Shown here in pieces: positions 1-9,599 of a DNA stretch of 43,896 bases. Source of the DNA: Paraplanobispora siamensis. Lineage in GTDB: Bacteria; Actinomycetota; Actinomycetes; Streptosporangiales; Streptosporangiaceae. The stretch spans positions 1 to 43,896 of the forward strand of contig NZ_BOOJ01000035.1 of assembly GCF_016863175.1 (NCBI RefSeq), given 5' to 3'. Each line of letters opens with the position of its first letter. The first letter of the stretch is position 1. Both the position numbers and the translations under genes were made by a program. The notes below the pieces were generated by a model. That model was not told where the DNA came from. It searched no databases and saw only the letters and a program-made list of their open reading frames with translations.

Positions 1-90
1 CGGCAGGGCCACGGGACTCGGCAGGGCCACGGGACTCGGCAGGGCCACGGGACTCGGCAGGGCCACGGGACTCGGCAGGGCCACGGGAAT
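1..90. repeat. 18-bp tandem repeat, about 5 copies
   Basis: The unit cggcagggccacgggact occurs five times head to tail (the last copy differs at its end) and is cut by the window edge. The unit is six codons long, so on the minus strand it stays in frame and encodes (SRGPAE)n, the C-terminal tail of the EamA transporter. Confidence 0.9.
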
Positions 91-1072
91 CGGGCCCGGC
101 GGCTTCCCCGGATCCCGGCCCTGCGGTCTCCCGGGATCCCGGCTCGGCGCTCTCCCCGCGCCGTTCCCGCCGCAGCCCGCCGGGGGCGCGACCGTGCCGG
201 CGGGCCTCGTCCGGGGAGGACAGGACACCCCAGACCGCTCCGGCCAGCACGATCGCGCCACCGGCGAGCTGCGACGCGGACAGCAGCCCGTCCAGCAGCA
301 ACCAGGCGGCGACCACCGCGACCACGGGTTCGAACATGCTCAGAAGCGACGCGCGCACCGGGCCGAGCGCCGAGGACCCCACGAAGAACAGGCACATCGC
401 GATCACGGTCGACACGATCCCCACGACCGCGGCCCAGCCCCACCCCGCGGGCGCGAACCCGAGGTCCGGCCCGCCGCGGGCCAGCTCCAGCAGCAGGAAG
501 GAACCCGTCGCGAACATCGCCAGGTAGGCGGTGGTGACCGCCGGTGACAGCTCCGCCGACACCCGGCTGCCCACCACGACGTAGCAGGCGTACGCCAGGG
601 CGGACCCGACCGCCGCCAGCAGGCCGACCGCGTCGAGCCCGGCGTCCAGGGGCCCCACGACCAGGGTCAGACCGGCGAGCGAGACGAGCAGCGCGCCGGT
701 GACGGACCAGCCGGGCGGGGTCCTTCCCGCCGCCGCCATGATGACGGAGACGAGCGCCGGATACAGGTACAGCAGCAGGACGGTCAGGGCCGGCGAGATG
801 CGCTGGACCGCGGTGAAGTACAGCAGCGACTGGGTGGCGTACACGCCCCCGCCCAGCAGGGCGAGCAGTCCCCACTGCCGCCGGGTCGGGCGGACCATCC
901 GGCCGCGCAGCCCGAGCCACGCCAGGAACACCGCCGCCGCCGCGGCGAAGCGCAGCATGAGCAGCGTCGTCACCGCCATGCCCGTGTCGTACGCGTAGGA
1001 CGCGAAGACCGGCATGAGCCCGAACGCCGCGGCCGAGACCAGCGTCGCCGCGACACCACGCCGCATCGGCAT
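1..1072 (-). CDS. EamA/DMT-family transporter, 3' end beyond window
   Basis: The reading frame starts at 1072 (ATG, with GGAGG four bases upstream; a second ATG six bases in is also possible) and stays open to the left edge, so the stop lies outside. The translation is a run of about ten hydrophobic helices (MRRGVAATLVSAAAFG at the start, FEPVVAVVAAWLLL near the end), typical of the roughly 290-residue two-EamA-domain drug/metabolite transporters that export amino acids or metabolites through the cytoplasmic membrane. The substrate cannot be told. After the last helix the protein continues into a hydrophilic tail that ends in at least five copies of the hexapeptide SRGPAE, which is unusual for the family. 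The family call is confident; the function is general only. Confidence 0.85.
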   Translation of the reverse strand, partial: MPMRRGVAATLVSAAAFGLMPVFASYAYDTGMAVTTLLMLRFAAAAAVFLAWLGLRGRMVRPTRRQWGLLALLGGGVYATQSLLYFTAVQRISPALTVLLLYLYPALVSVIMAAAGRTPPGWSVTGALLVSLAGLTLVVGPLDAGLDAVGLLAAVGSALAYACYVVVGSRVSAELSPAVTTAYLAMFATGSFLLLELARGGPDLGFAPAGWGWAAVVGIVSTVIAMCLFFVGSSALGPVRASLLSMFEPVVAVVAAWLLLDGLLSASQLAGGAIVLAGAVWGVLSSPDEARRHGRAPGGLRRERRGESAEPGSRETAGPGSGEAAGPDSRGPAESRGPAESRGPAESRGPAESRGPA

Positions 1073-1226
1073 CCCACCTCCGGGGAGCCATTGTGACCGA
1101 CGGGTAGCCCGGCGGCACCCCCTCTGAACAGGGATATCGCCACTGTGTCATTTCGCGTGCTCAGTCGGTTACATCTCGATAGGCAGGGGTAACGATACGT
1201 ACGAACCATCATCGGGGGGTTGAGAA

Positions 1227-1523
1227 ATGATCAGCATGCTTCACAAGATGGGCGTGAAGTCCGGCATGATGTACGCCGCCGGAATCGGCTCGATCGGCCT
1301 GTCCTTCGTCTCGTGGCTGACGTCGAAGACGGCCGAGAACGCCGGTCTCGATCGGGCCGACCGCTGGGGCATCTTCATCGGCGAGTGGGCGCCGACCTTC
1401 TTCGCGATGGGCATCGCCCTGCGCATCGAGGAGACCCACAGCAGTAACGCCCAGACGGCGGAGCGTGAGATGTTCGACAGCTCCTACGCCGAGGGCAGGA
1501 TGCCGTCGCACGCCCGGATGTAG
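1227..1523 (+). CDS. Small membrane protein of unknown function (98 aa)
   Basis: This short gene is transcribed divergently from the EamA gene. It has a weak G-rich ribosome site (ggggggttgag) just before the ATG at 1227; a second in-frame ATG lies nine bases later. The product has two likely membrane segments, about residues 14-33 (AAGIGSIGLSFVSWLT region) and 48-68 (GIFIGEWAPTFFAMGIALRI), followed by a polar C-terminal tail. I do not recognise a named family. The composition and a strong terminator directly downstream support it as a real gene. Its role cannot be inferred. Confidence 0.6.
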   Translation: MISMLHKMGVKSGMMYAAGIGSIGLSFVSWLTSKTAENAGLDRADRWGIFIGEWAPTFFAMGIALRIEETHSSNAQTAEREMFDSSYAEGRMPSHARM

Positions 1524-1539
1524 CCGGGACGGAGCACAT

Positions 1540-1574
1540 CACGGGCCGTGCCCTCGCCGAGGGCGCGGCCCGTG
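1540..1574. terminator. Bidirectional hairpin between convergent genes
   Basis: CACGGGCCG (1540-1548) pairs perfectly with CGGCCCGTG (1566-1574), and inside them GCCCTC pairs with GAGGGC around a three-base loop. It lies between the convergent stops at 1523 (+) and 1587 (-). There is no strong U-run, as is common in actinomycetes. Confidence 0.7.
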
Positions 1575-1586
1575 GCGTGTCCCGGG

Positions 1587-2573
1587 TCAGGCGGCGGGGG
1601 AGCCCAGGAGCTCCAGGGCCCGGACGACCGAGGCGGCGCTGTTGTCGCGCAGGGGGGCGTACTCCTGCTCGGGATACTGCCGGGGCCCGTTCTCCACGAG
1701 CAGGATCAGGCCCAGATAGAGCCGGTAGCAGGCCATCCGCAGACGCGCCGCCTCGTCGAAGGGCACCACGCCGCCCGCCTCGCGGTAGCCGGCCACGATC
1801 TCGTCGGTCTCCCGCAGCTCACCGAAGATCGTCGGGGTGACGAAGTCGGCCAGCGGGTCGCCCCAGAACGCGCGCTCGTGGTCGATGATCGCCTGGACGC
1901 GGGGAGCGCCGTTCGGCGGGCCCGGGGTGAGGAAGACGTTGCCGGGCCAGACGTCGAAGTGGACCAGGCGGGGCGAGGTCACCTCGTCCAGGGCGCCGGC
2001 GCGGGAGCGGACCGCCGCCATGATCTCCTCGGCCGTGGCGGGCAGCGCGATGTCGTAACGCCGGGCGTCGTCCAGGAGCGCCCCCACCATCGTCAGGAAG
2101 GCCGAACGCCAGGTGGGCCCGGTCAGCCCGGCGTGCGGGTAACCGTACACCTCGCCGGTGACGGTGTGCAGCCTGGCCAGGTGCCCGCCGACCTCCCGCC
2201 ACAGGTCTCCGGTCTCGGGCGGCTTGGCGTGGTTCCACGACACCCCGTCCAGCGCGGACAGGATCAGGTAGTCGCCGCCGAGCACCGGATCGTCGAACCC
2301 GGCGCACAGCAGCTCGGGACCCGGCAGGGGGGCCAGGCCGTAGACCATGGCCTCGGTGCGCAGCAGGTCGCGCTCGTAGCGCAGCTGCTCCAGCTCCGGC
2401 GGGGGCGACAGCTTGAGCACCACCTCGCGGCCGTCGCCCAGGGTCAGCCGCCACACGGCGTTGGCGAAGCCGTCGGTCAGCTCGGCCGAGGAGACCACTC
2501 CGGTCCCCATGGCCCTGCGCAGCAGCGCGTCGAGCTGGCCGGGGGTGAGAGACCGTTTGGTTTTGCTGTCCAT
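1587..2573 (-). CDS. Aminoglycoside-phosphotransferase-fold kinase
   Basis: A 328-residue protein of the APH/choline kinase superfamily, which phosphorylates small molecules with ATP in the cytoplasm. The start ATG at 2573 (MDSKTKRSL) is preceded by GGAGAGGA; the frame is open further upstream, but that part reads like non-coding sequence. Seen in the protein: a glycine-containing N-lobe with a probable ATP lysine (VVLKL, K54), the Brenner catalytic loop HFDVWPGN (H205, D207, N212) and the metal-binding motif IIDHE (D231). Many such chromosomal genes are not resistance genes, so the substrate is unknown. It lies 35 bases downstream of the aldose-epimerase gene on the same strand and may be cotranscribed with it, which would fit a sugar kinase role; that is inference. 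Confidence 0.8.
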   Translation of the reverse strand: MDSKTKRSLTPGQLDALLRRAMGTGVVSSAELTDGFANAVWRLTLGDGREVVLKLSPPPELEQLRYERDLLRTEAMVYGLAPLPGPELLCAGFDDPVLGGDYLILSALDGVSWNHAKPPETGDLWREVGGHLARLHTVTGEVYGYPHAGLTGPTWRSAFLTMVGALLDDARRYDIALPATAEEIMAAVRSRAGALDEVTSPRLVHFDVWPGNVFLTPGPPNGAPRVQAIIDHERAFWGDPLADFVTPTIFGELRETDEIVAGYREAGGVVPFDEAARLRMACYRLYLGLILLVENGPRQYPEQEYAPLRDNSAASVVRALELLGSPAA

Positions 2574-2608
2574 CGCCGTCCTCTCCGGGGGGGTGCACCC
2601 GCCGGGTC

Positions 2609-3505
2609 TCAGCAGGGAGAGATCGTCCAGGAGTGCTCGGCCTTGTCGCCCGGCTGCAGCACGATCAGGTCCGTACCGGAGTTGTAGGCGTCCGGCGGGC
2701 AGCTCATCGGCTCCACGGCCAGTCCCGCGTAGCCGAGCCCGGTCCCGGTGCACACCTGCGCCCAGGGCATCGAGGCGGCCTCCCAGGCGATCTCGACGCC
2801 TCCCTCCGGGCCGCGCACCCGGATCCGGACCAGCCCGTCACCGTCCGGGACGAGCCCGGCGAAGGCGTGGTCCACGGGCGTGGCGCCGATCGCACGCGGC
2901 GTGCGGAAGTCGTACGGCGTCGCGGCGACGTCCTCCAGCGAGCGGGGGAGCAGCAGGTCGTCCACCAGCAGCACCCGCTCGGCGGGCACGTGCAGCTCGT
3001 AGTCCTCGACGACGGGCCCGGCCAGCAGCCAGGGGTGCGGGCCGGCGCCGTACGGCGCGGCCTCCCGGCCGATGTTCTCGGCGGTCAGCGTCGTGGTCAG
3101 CCCCTCGGGGGTCAGGGCGTACAGCACCTGCAGGGCCAGTGTGAACGGGTAGCCGGGGACCGGGGTGATCGTGTGCGTCAGCCGTACCGAACCGTGCCCG
3201 TCCCGCTCTCCGGACCACTCCACCATCTCCCAGTCGACCTCGGCGACCAGCCCGTGCAGGGCGTTGCCCAGGTTCTCCTCGTTGACCGGCAGCCGGTGGG
3301 TCCGCCCGGCGAAGGAGTAGCGGGCGCCGCCGACGCGGTTGGGCCAGGGCGCCAGCAGCGTGCCGCTGTAGCAGGGGATGGGGCCGTCGGCGGGCCAGCT
3401 CGCCACCAGGTCGCGCTCACCGTGACGGAGCACGCGCAGGGCCGCGGCCCGCTCGGTGATCTCAGCGCTCAGGGCGCCGCTGCGGAGGGTGAACTGCCGG
3501 GACAC
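2609..3505 (-). CDS. Aldose 1-epimerase family protein
   Basis: A 298-residue galactose mutarotase-like beta-sandwich protein, expected to interconvert alpha and beta anomers of a hexose in the cytoplasm. I chose the GTG at 3505 because GAAAGGA sits five bases upstream; the frame is open to 3550 without a ribosome site. Motifs seen: substrate arginine in APWPNRV (R57), HGLV (H84), the catalytic-type histidine in GPHPW (H157) and the catalytic glutamate in AVEPMSCPPDAYN (E265), all in the order usual for the family. It lies just downstream of cebR on the same strand, so it may process the glucose released by BglC, but no operator is seen in the 99-base gap. Confidence 0.85.
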   Translation of the reverse strand: MSRQFTLRSGALSAEITERAAALRVLRHGERDLVASWPADGPIPCYSGTLLAPWPNRVGGARYSFAGRTHRLPVNEENLGNALHGLVAEVDWEMVEWSGERDGHGSVRLTHTITPVPGYPFTLALQVLYALTPEGLTTTLTAENIGREAAPYGAGPHPWLLAGPVVEDYELHVPAERVLLVDDLLLPRSLEDVAATPYDFRTPRAIGATPVDHAFAGLVPDGDGLVRIRVRGPEGGVEIAWEAASMPWAQVCTGTGLGYAGLAVEPMSCPPDAYNSGTDLIVLQPGDKAEHSWTISPC

Positions 3506-3604
3506 AGGGGTCCTTTCGCCGAGGGGGACGGGGGAGGGTGGTGGGAACACAGGGAGACAGCGGTCATCCGGGGACGCGCGCGGGGTGTCCGGGACGGACG
3601 CCGA

Positions 3605-4627
3605 TCACGCGGAGTCCCGCTCGACCAGGTGGGTGTCCAGGATCACCACGGGCTGCTCGAGCTGCTCGCCGTTGATCCGGGCGACCAGCAGGTGGGCCAT
3701 CTGCCGTCCCATGGCCTCGGTGGGCTGGTGCACGCTGGTGAGGGTGGGCGAGGAGTGCGCGGCCGCGGGGGAGTCGTCGAAGCCGATCACCGCGACGTCG
3801 CCGGGGATGCTCCGGCCCGCCTCGCGCAGCACGCGTATCGCGCCCAGGGCCATGGGGTCGGAGGCGGTGAAGACGGCGTCCACGTCGGGATTGCGCTCTA
3901 GGAGAGCGCGCATGGCGATCATGCCGCTCTCCTCGCTGAAGTCGCCGTAGGCCACCATCTCCGGGATCCCGGTGGCCAGCAGCGCGTCGCGGTAGCCCGC
4001 CAGACGGTCGACGCCCACGCCCATGTCCTGCGGACCGGCGATCGTGGCGATCCGGCGCCGGCCCTTGCCCAGCAGGTACTTCACCGCCTGCCGGGCGCCG
4101 GCCCGGTTGTCCACGTCGACGTAGCTGTAGGGGTCCAGGCCGATCGGGCGGCCGCCGATGACGGTCGGCACGCCCATCTCCTCCAGCCGTCCGGGCAGGG
4201 GGTCGGCCCCGTGCAGGGAGATCAGCAGCACGCCGTCGACGTGCTGGCCCGTCAGATAGTGCTCAAGCCGTTCGTGTTCCTGCTCCGACTGGGCCATCGC
4301 CAGGATGAGCTGCAGACCGGTCTCCGACAGCGCCGATCCGATCCCCCGGATGGTCCCGGCGAAGTAGGGCTCGTCGAAGACCCGCAGCTCCGACTCGGAG
4401 ACCACGAGGGCGACGGTGTCGGTGCGCCGGGTGACCAGGGCCCGGGCGGCCCGGTTGGGGACGTAGCCGAGCTCCTGGATGGCCCGGTGCACCGCGTCGC
4501 GCGCCTTCTCGCTCACCTTGGGTGAACCGTTGATGACCCGCGACACCGTGCCACGGCCGACACCGGCCAAGGCCGCGACCGCCTCTAGCGTCGGACGACG
4601 GTCGCCGTTCATCTGCTTCGCCCCCAT
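3605..4627 (-). CDS. cebR: LacI-family repressor CebR
   Basis: A 340-residue LacI/GalR regulator. The N-terminal helix-turn-helix and hinge are plain (TLEAVAALAGVGRGTVSRVI, then PNRAARALVTRRT), followed by a periplasmic-binding-protein-like sensor domain (VALVVSESELRV to the end). In Streptomyces, CebR represses cellobiose uptake and beta-glucosidase genes by binding TGGGAGCGCTCCCA and is released by cello-oligosaccharides; two perfect copies of that box occur upstream of cebE here. The gene is last in the row cebE-cebF-cebG-bglC-cebR, 18 bases after bglC. The ATG at 4627 is used; an internal ATG at 4612 with GGGGG upstream is an equally good start. Name by motif plus context. Confidence 0.88.
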   Translation of the reverse strand: MGAKQMNGDRRPTLEAVAALAGVGRGTVSRVINGSPKVSEKARDAVHRAIQELGYVPNRAARALVTRRTDTVALVVSESELRVFDEPYFAGTIRGIGSALSETGLQLILAMAQSEQEHERLEHYLTGQHVDGVLLISLHGADPLPGRLEEMGVPTVIGGRPIGLDPYSYVDVDNRAGARQAVKYLLGKGRRRIATIAGPQDMGVGVDRLAGYRDALLATGIPEMVAYGDFSEESGMIAMRALLERNPDVDAVFTASDPMALGAIRVLREAGRSIPGDVAVIGFDDSPAAAHSSPTLTSVHQPTEAMGRQMAHLLVARINGEQLEQPVVILDTHLVERDSA

Positions 4628-4645
4628 GGATGGACTCGTAGCGTC

Positions 4646-6066
<1,421 letters not shown>

Positions 6067-6070
<4 letters not shown>

Positions 6071-6948
6071 GCCTTGACCGCACCTTCCATGAGGCCGCCG
6101 ACGATCTGACGGCCGAACAAGATGAACACGACGAAGAGGGGGAGGACCGAGGCCGCCGTGCCGGTGAAGAGCATGACGTAGTCGGTGCCGTGCGCCTGGT
6201 TGAGCGCGGCGATCGAGGTCTGCACCACCGGGTTGTCGGGGTTCAGCACGATCGACGGCCACATGAACTCGTTCCAGTTCTGCATGAAGGTGAGCAGAGC
6301 CAGAACGGCCATGCCGGGGCGGACCGCGGGCAGTACGACGCTGGCGTAGATGCGCATGGTGGAGGCCCCGTCGACGCGGGCCGCCTCGACGAGCTCGTCC
6401 GGGACCGCCTGGGTGGTGTACTGCGTCATCATGAAGACACCGAAGCCGTTGACCAGGAACGGCAGGATCACCGCCTGGATCTGACCGGTCCAGCCCAGGT
6501 TCACCATCATCTCGTACAGCGGGACGATGCCCATCTGCTGCAGCGGGACCATCATGGTCAGCAGGATCGAGCCCAGCAGGATCTTGCTGCCCCGGAACTT
6601 GAGCTTGGCGAAGGCGAAGCCGGCCAGGGTGGAGATGAGCACGACCGAGACGGTCACCGTCGTCGAGATGATGATCGAGTTGATCAGTCCGGTGGCGAAG
6701 TGGGCGTCCTCGGTGCTGAGCAGCCGGCTGACGTTGTCGCCGAGGTTGCCGCCGGGCAGCAGCGGCGGCGGGGTGTCCAGGGCCTCGTCGTTGGTGCGCG
6801 TGGCCATGATGAACATGTAGTAGATCGGGAAGGCCGACAGCACGAGCGCGAAGGCGAGGACCACCTTCGTCAGCGGGCCGGCGTCCCAGATGCGGTTGGC
6901 CGCCGAAGCGGGCTTCGCCGGGCGACGGCGGGTCTGGATCGCGGTCAC
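6067..6948 (-). CDS. cebG: Cello-oligosaccharide ABC transporter permease CebG
   Basis: A 293-residue inner-membrane permease of the MalG type with six predicted helices. The EAA loop that contacts the ATPase is clear (VEAARVDGASTMRIYASVVLP). It pairs with CebF to form the channel for sugar delivered by CebE; no ATPase gene is present, and in Streptomyces this transporter uses the shared ATPase MsiK encoded elsewhere. The ATG at 6948 overlaps the cebF stop (ATGA), and its own stop overlaps the bglC GTG, so cebF-cebG-bglC appear translationally coupled. Confidence 0.9.
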
Positions 6949-7925
6949 TTGTTACCCCCGATCCGGCGGGTGAAGGAGTAGTTGATCAGGATGCCGACGA
7001 GGATCAGCGCGAACAGCATCCAGGCGGCCGCCGAGGCGTAGCCCATGTCGAAGTCACGGAAGGCCTCCTTGACGATGAACATGGCCACCGTCTGGTACTG
7101 GCCGGTGGCGCCGCCCGCCATCGTCGGGTTTCCTTCGAACATGACCGGCTCGGCGAACAGCGTCAATCCACCGATGGTGGAGATGAAGACCACGAAGACG
7201 AGCGTCGGGCGGAGCATCGGGATGGTGATCTGCCAGAACTGCCGGCGGGGCGAGGCGCCGTCGAGGGAGGCGGCCTCGTAGAGGTCCTTGGGGATCGTCT
7301 GCATGGCGGCCAGCAGGATGATCGCGTTGTAGCCGGTCCAGCGCCAGTCGATCATCGTGGAGATGGCGATCCACGCCGTCCAGCTCTGGTTCTGCCACTC
7401 GATGGGCTCGACGCCGAAGAATCCGAGGAACCAGTTGATCATGCCGTAGTCACGGCCGTAGAGCTGGGTGAAGACCACCGCCACCGCGACGACCGAGGTC
7501 ACCAGCGGCAGCAGGATTCCGAGGCGGAAGAAGAGCCGGCCCCGGATGCGCTTGTTGAGGGCGTTGGCGAGCATCAACGCCAGGATGAGCTGCGGGATCG
7601 TGGAGATGACGAAGATTCCGACGGTGTTGACCACCGCGTTCCAGAAACCGTCGTCGGCGATCAGCTCGACGTAGTTGTCGATGCCCAGGAAGGTCTTGTC
7701 GCCGCCGAGCTCCCAGTCGTGCAGGGAGGCCCAGAGGGTGTAGCCCAGGGGGAACAGACCGAAGAGGGTGAACAGCAGGAAGTACGGCGAGACGAGGAAG
7801 TACGGGGTCGCCCGGAGGTCGAACCTGGTGAGGCCGCCCCCGCCCCGTCCCGTGGCCCGGCGTCCGGACGACCGGCGGGGGCCGGGGCGCCGCGCGGGGG
7901 CGGGAGTGTCGATGTTCAGAGTCAT
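6945..7925 (-). CDS. cebF: Cello-oligosaccharide ABC transporter permease CebF
   Basis: A 326-residue MalF-type permease with an arginine-rich, low-complexity cytoplasmic N-terminus of about 35 residues followed by six membrane helices and the EAA motif (LYEAASLDGASPRRQFWQIT). GAAAGG precedes the ATG at 7925. It follows cebE after an 82-base gap that holds a strong hairpin and overlaps cebG by four bases. Specificity for cello-oligosaccharides is inferred from the bglC/cebR neighbours and CebR boxes rather than from the permease itself. Confidence 0.9.
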   Translation of the reverse strand: MTLNIDTPAPARRPGPRRSSGRRATGRGGGGLTRFDLRATPYFLVSPYFLLFTLFGLFPLGYTLWASLHDWELGGDKTFLGIDNYVELIADDGFWNAVVNTVGIFVISTIPQLILALMLANALNKRIRGRLFFRLGILLPLVTSVVAVAVVFTQLYGRDYGMINWFLGFFGVEPIEWQNQSWTAWIAISTMIDWRWTGYNAIILLAAMQTIPKDLYEAASLDGASPRRQFWQITIPMLRPTLVFVVFISTIGGLTLFAEPVMFEGNPTMAGGATGQYQTVAMFIVKEAFRDFDMGYASAAAWMLFALILVGILINYSFTRRIGGNK

Positions 7926-7952
7926 CGGAGAGCCTTTCAGCGCAGGGCAGGC

Positions 7953-7991
7953 GACGGGCCCGGCGGCGGGGTGGCCGCCGTCGGGCCCGTC
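7953..7991 (-). terminator. Intercistronic hairpin between cebE and cebF
   Basis: GACGGGCCC (7953-7961) pairs with GGGCCCGTC (7983-7991), and inner GGCGGC pairs with GCCGCC. It begins 17 bases after the cebE stop. In ABC operons such hairpins act as partial terminators or mRNA stabilisers that raise the binding protein above its permeases; that role is inferred here. Confidence 0.65.
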
Positions 7992-8007
7992 GATCGGGGA
8001 GAGGGGA

Positions 8008-9345
8008 TCAGCCCGCTGCCTTGGTGCCGGCCTCGACGAACTTGGTCCACGCCTCGGCGTAGGGGATGGAGCCCTTGTCCATGCCCTCCAGGACCTTCTC
8101 CGCGGCGGTCTTCACCTGAGCGTGCTTCTCACCGAGGAACACGGGGAGCAGGTTCGCGGTCGAGTCGCCGAAGATCTTGCCCACCGGGGCGTCGTTGAAG
8201 AAGGCGTTCTTCTTCTCGGAGACCTTCGGGTCCTGCTGGCCGGACAGGGAGCTCGGGAAGGCGTTGGCCTCCTCGAAGGCCAGGACGTGGCCCTCCTTGC
8301 CGGTCAGGAAGTTCAGGACCTCGGCGGCCTCCTTGGGGTGCTTGCTCTGCGAGGGGATGGCCAGGTAGGAGCCGCCCCAGTTGCCGGCGCCACCGGGAAC
8401 CGCGGCCACGTCCCAGTTGCCCTTGTTCTCCTCACCGGCCGCACCCTCGATCACACCGACCATCCAGGCGGGGCAGCCCATGACGGCGAAGCCGCCCTTC
8501 TTGATGGCCGCGTTCCACTCGGGGGTGAAGGAGGCGAGCTTGGCGGTCAGGCCCGCCTCGCTGTAGGCCTTGACGGTGTCGAAGGCCGTCTTGATCGCCG
8601 GGTTGGTCTCAATGATCAGCTGGTTGCTCTTGTCGAAGTAGGCGACGTTGCCGTTCTTCGGCGCCTCCTGCGACAGGACCGTGTTGTAGAGGGTGTTCGG
8701 GCCGTCGAGGAACTTGGCGTCCTTGACCTTCTCCTGGAACTTCTTGCCGGTCTCCATGAAGGAGTTCCAGTCCGGCCAGAGCTTGCTGACCTCGTCACGC
8801 TCGCCCGGCAGGCCGGCCTTCTCGAACAGGTCCTTGCGGTAGCACATCGCCATGCCGCCGATGTCGGTGCCCAGAGCGAAGAGCTTGCCGTCCTTGTTGA
8901 TGCCGTTCTCCCACTTGGCGGCGGGGAAGTCGCTCTTGCGGTCCTGCAGGCCGTACTGGCCCAGGTCGGTGAAGAACTGCGGACGCTGGGCCATCAGACC
9001 CATGGCGCCCTCGTCGATGCCGACGATGTCGGCGGTGCCGCTTCCGGCCTGCAGCTTCTGCAGCAGCTGGGGCAGGTAGACATCCTCGAAGCGGTCGGTC
9101 AGGTTCTGGTACTTGACCTGGATGTTGGGGTGCGCGGCATTCCACGTCTCGACGGCCTTGTCGTAGCCGAAGTTCTCGCCACCGCCGAAGGTGTGGACGG
9201 TGATGGTCACCGGCTCGGCGGGGGCGGCGGAGCCGCCGCCGGCGTTGCTGGCAGGCTCGTCAGAGCCGCAGGAGGTCAGCGCCAGGGCGGTGGCCGCCGT
9301 GACGGCGATCGCGGCGAGCTTGCCGTGCCGCTTGTGGTTCAACAT
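8008..9345 (-). CDS. cebE: Cello-oligosaccharide-binding lipoprotein CebE
   Basis: A 445-residue extracellular solute-binding protein of the family 1 (MalE-like) type. It has a lipoprotein signal peptide with a positive N-terminus (NHKRHGK), a hydrophobic core and the lipobox LTSC (C26), then a Gly/Ser/Ala-rich linker and the SBP fold ending in PYAEAWTKFVEAGTKAA. It captures cello-oligosaccharide outside the membrane and hands it to CebFG. The ATG at 9345 follows GAGAGGGG. It is the first gene of the ceb row and is preceded by two perfect CebR operator boxes, so induction by cello-oligosaccharides is expected. The sugar specificity rests on context. Confidence 0.9.
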   Translation of the reverse strand: MLNHKRHGKLAAIAVTAATALALTSCGSDEPASNAGGGSAAPAEPVTITVHTFGGGENFGYDKAVETWNAAHPNIQVKYQNLTDRFEDVYLPQLLQKLQAGSGTADIVGIDEGAMGLMAQRPQFFTDLGQYGLQDRKSDFPAAKWENGINKDGKLFALGTDIGGMAMCYRKDLFEKAGLPGERDEVSKLWPDWNSFMETGKKFQEKVKDAKFLDGPNTLYNTVLSQEAPKNGNVAYFDKSNQLIIETNPAIKTAFDTVKAYSEAGLTAKLASFTPEWNAAIKKGGFAVMGCPAWMVGVIEGAAGEENKGNWDVAAVPGGAGNWGGSYLAIPSQSKHPKEAAEVLNFLTGKEGHVLAFEEANAFPSSLSGQQDPKVSEKKNAFFNDAPVGKIFGDSTANLLPVFLGEKHAQVKTAAEKVLEGMDKGSIPYAEAWTKFVEAGTKAAG

Positions 9346-9388
9346 TCCGGACCCCTCTCAGGTGGTCGCCCGAATCGATGGGAGGTGG

Positions 9389-9425
9389 CATCGCAGACCC
9401 GTCCCCGACAGCGTGGTCTGCGATG
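9389..9425. repeat. 11-bp perfect inverted repeat in cebE leader
   Basis: CATCGCAGACC (9389-9399) and GGTCTGCGATG (9415-9425) are exact reverse complements with a 15-base loop. The repeat lies between the cebE start (9345) and the CebR box (9446), so it would be in the 5' untranslated RNA if transcription begins at the box. It may be an RNA hairpin or a second operator. Confidence 0.6.
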
Positions 9426-9445
9426 GGATGGATCGTCAGCGTTTT

Positions 9446-9459
9446 TGGGAGCGCTCCCA
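9446..9459. promoter_or_regulatory. CebR operator box, proximal to cebE
   Basis: TGGGAGCGCTCCCA, a perfect 14-bp palindrome identical to the CebR-binding consensus known from Streptomyces. It lies about 101 bases upstream of cebE and would cover the start site of the weak promoter proposed next to it. Confidence 0.9.
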
Positions 9460-9462
9460 CGA

Positions 9463-9492
9463 AGAGTGGACGATGGGCAACCAGGCCGTCAA
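9463..9492 (-). promoter_or_regulatory. cebE: Possible cebE promoter
   Basis: On the minus strand TTGACG (9492-9487) is followed after 18 bases by CACTCT (9468-9463). The -10 hexamer is poor, but the expected start point would fall inside the adjacent CebR box, a sensible layout for repression. Confidence 0.4.
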
Positions 9493-9576
9493 TATGCCGA
9501 AACTCAAACGTTACATCGAGGCCATATTCGCAGGACAGACGGGTATCTTCGACCTCATACCGCCCAACCGGGTGTT

Positions 9577-9590
9577 TGGGAGCGCTCCCA
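9577..9590. promoter_or_regulatory. CebR operator box, distal
   Basis: A second perfect TGGGAGCGCTCCCA, 131 bp centre to centre from the first. No gene starts nearby on the plus strand, so it probably serves cebE too, perhaps through looping between two LacI-family dimers. Confidence 0.88.
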
Positions 9591-9599
9591 TCACGGAGG

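Noticed and set aside
1-90. CRISPR-like array at the left edge
   Set aside because: The repeats are directly adjacent with no spacers and form codons of the EamA transporter.
1587-2573. Aminoglycoside resistance gene
   Set aside because: The APH fold is clear, but chromosomal actinomycete members rarely confer resistance and no substrate-specific motif can be recognised.
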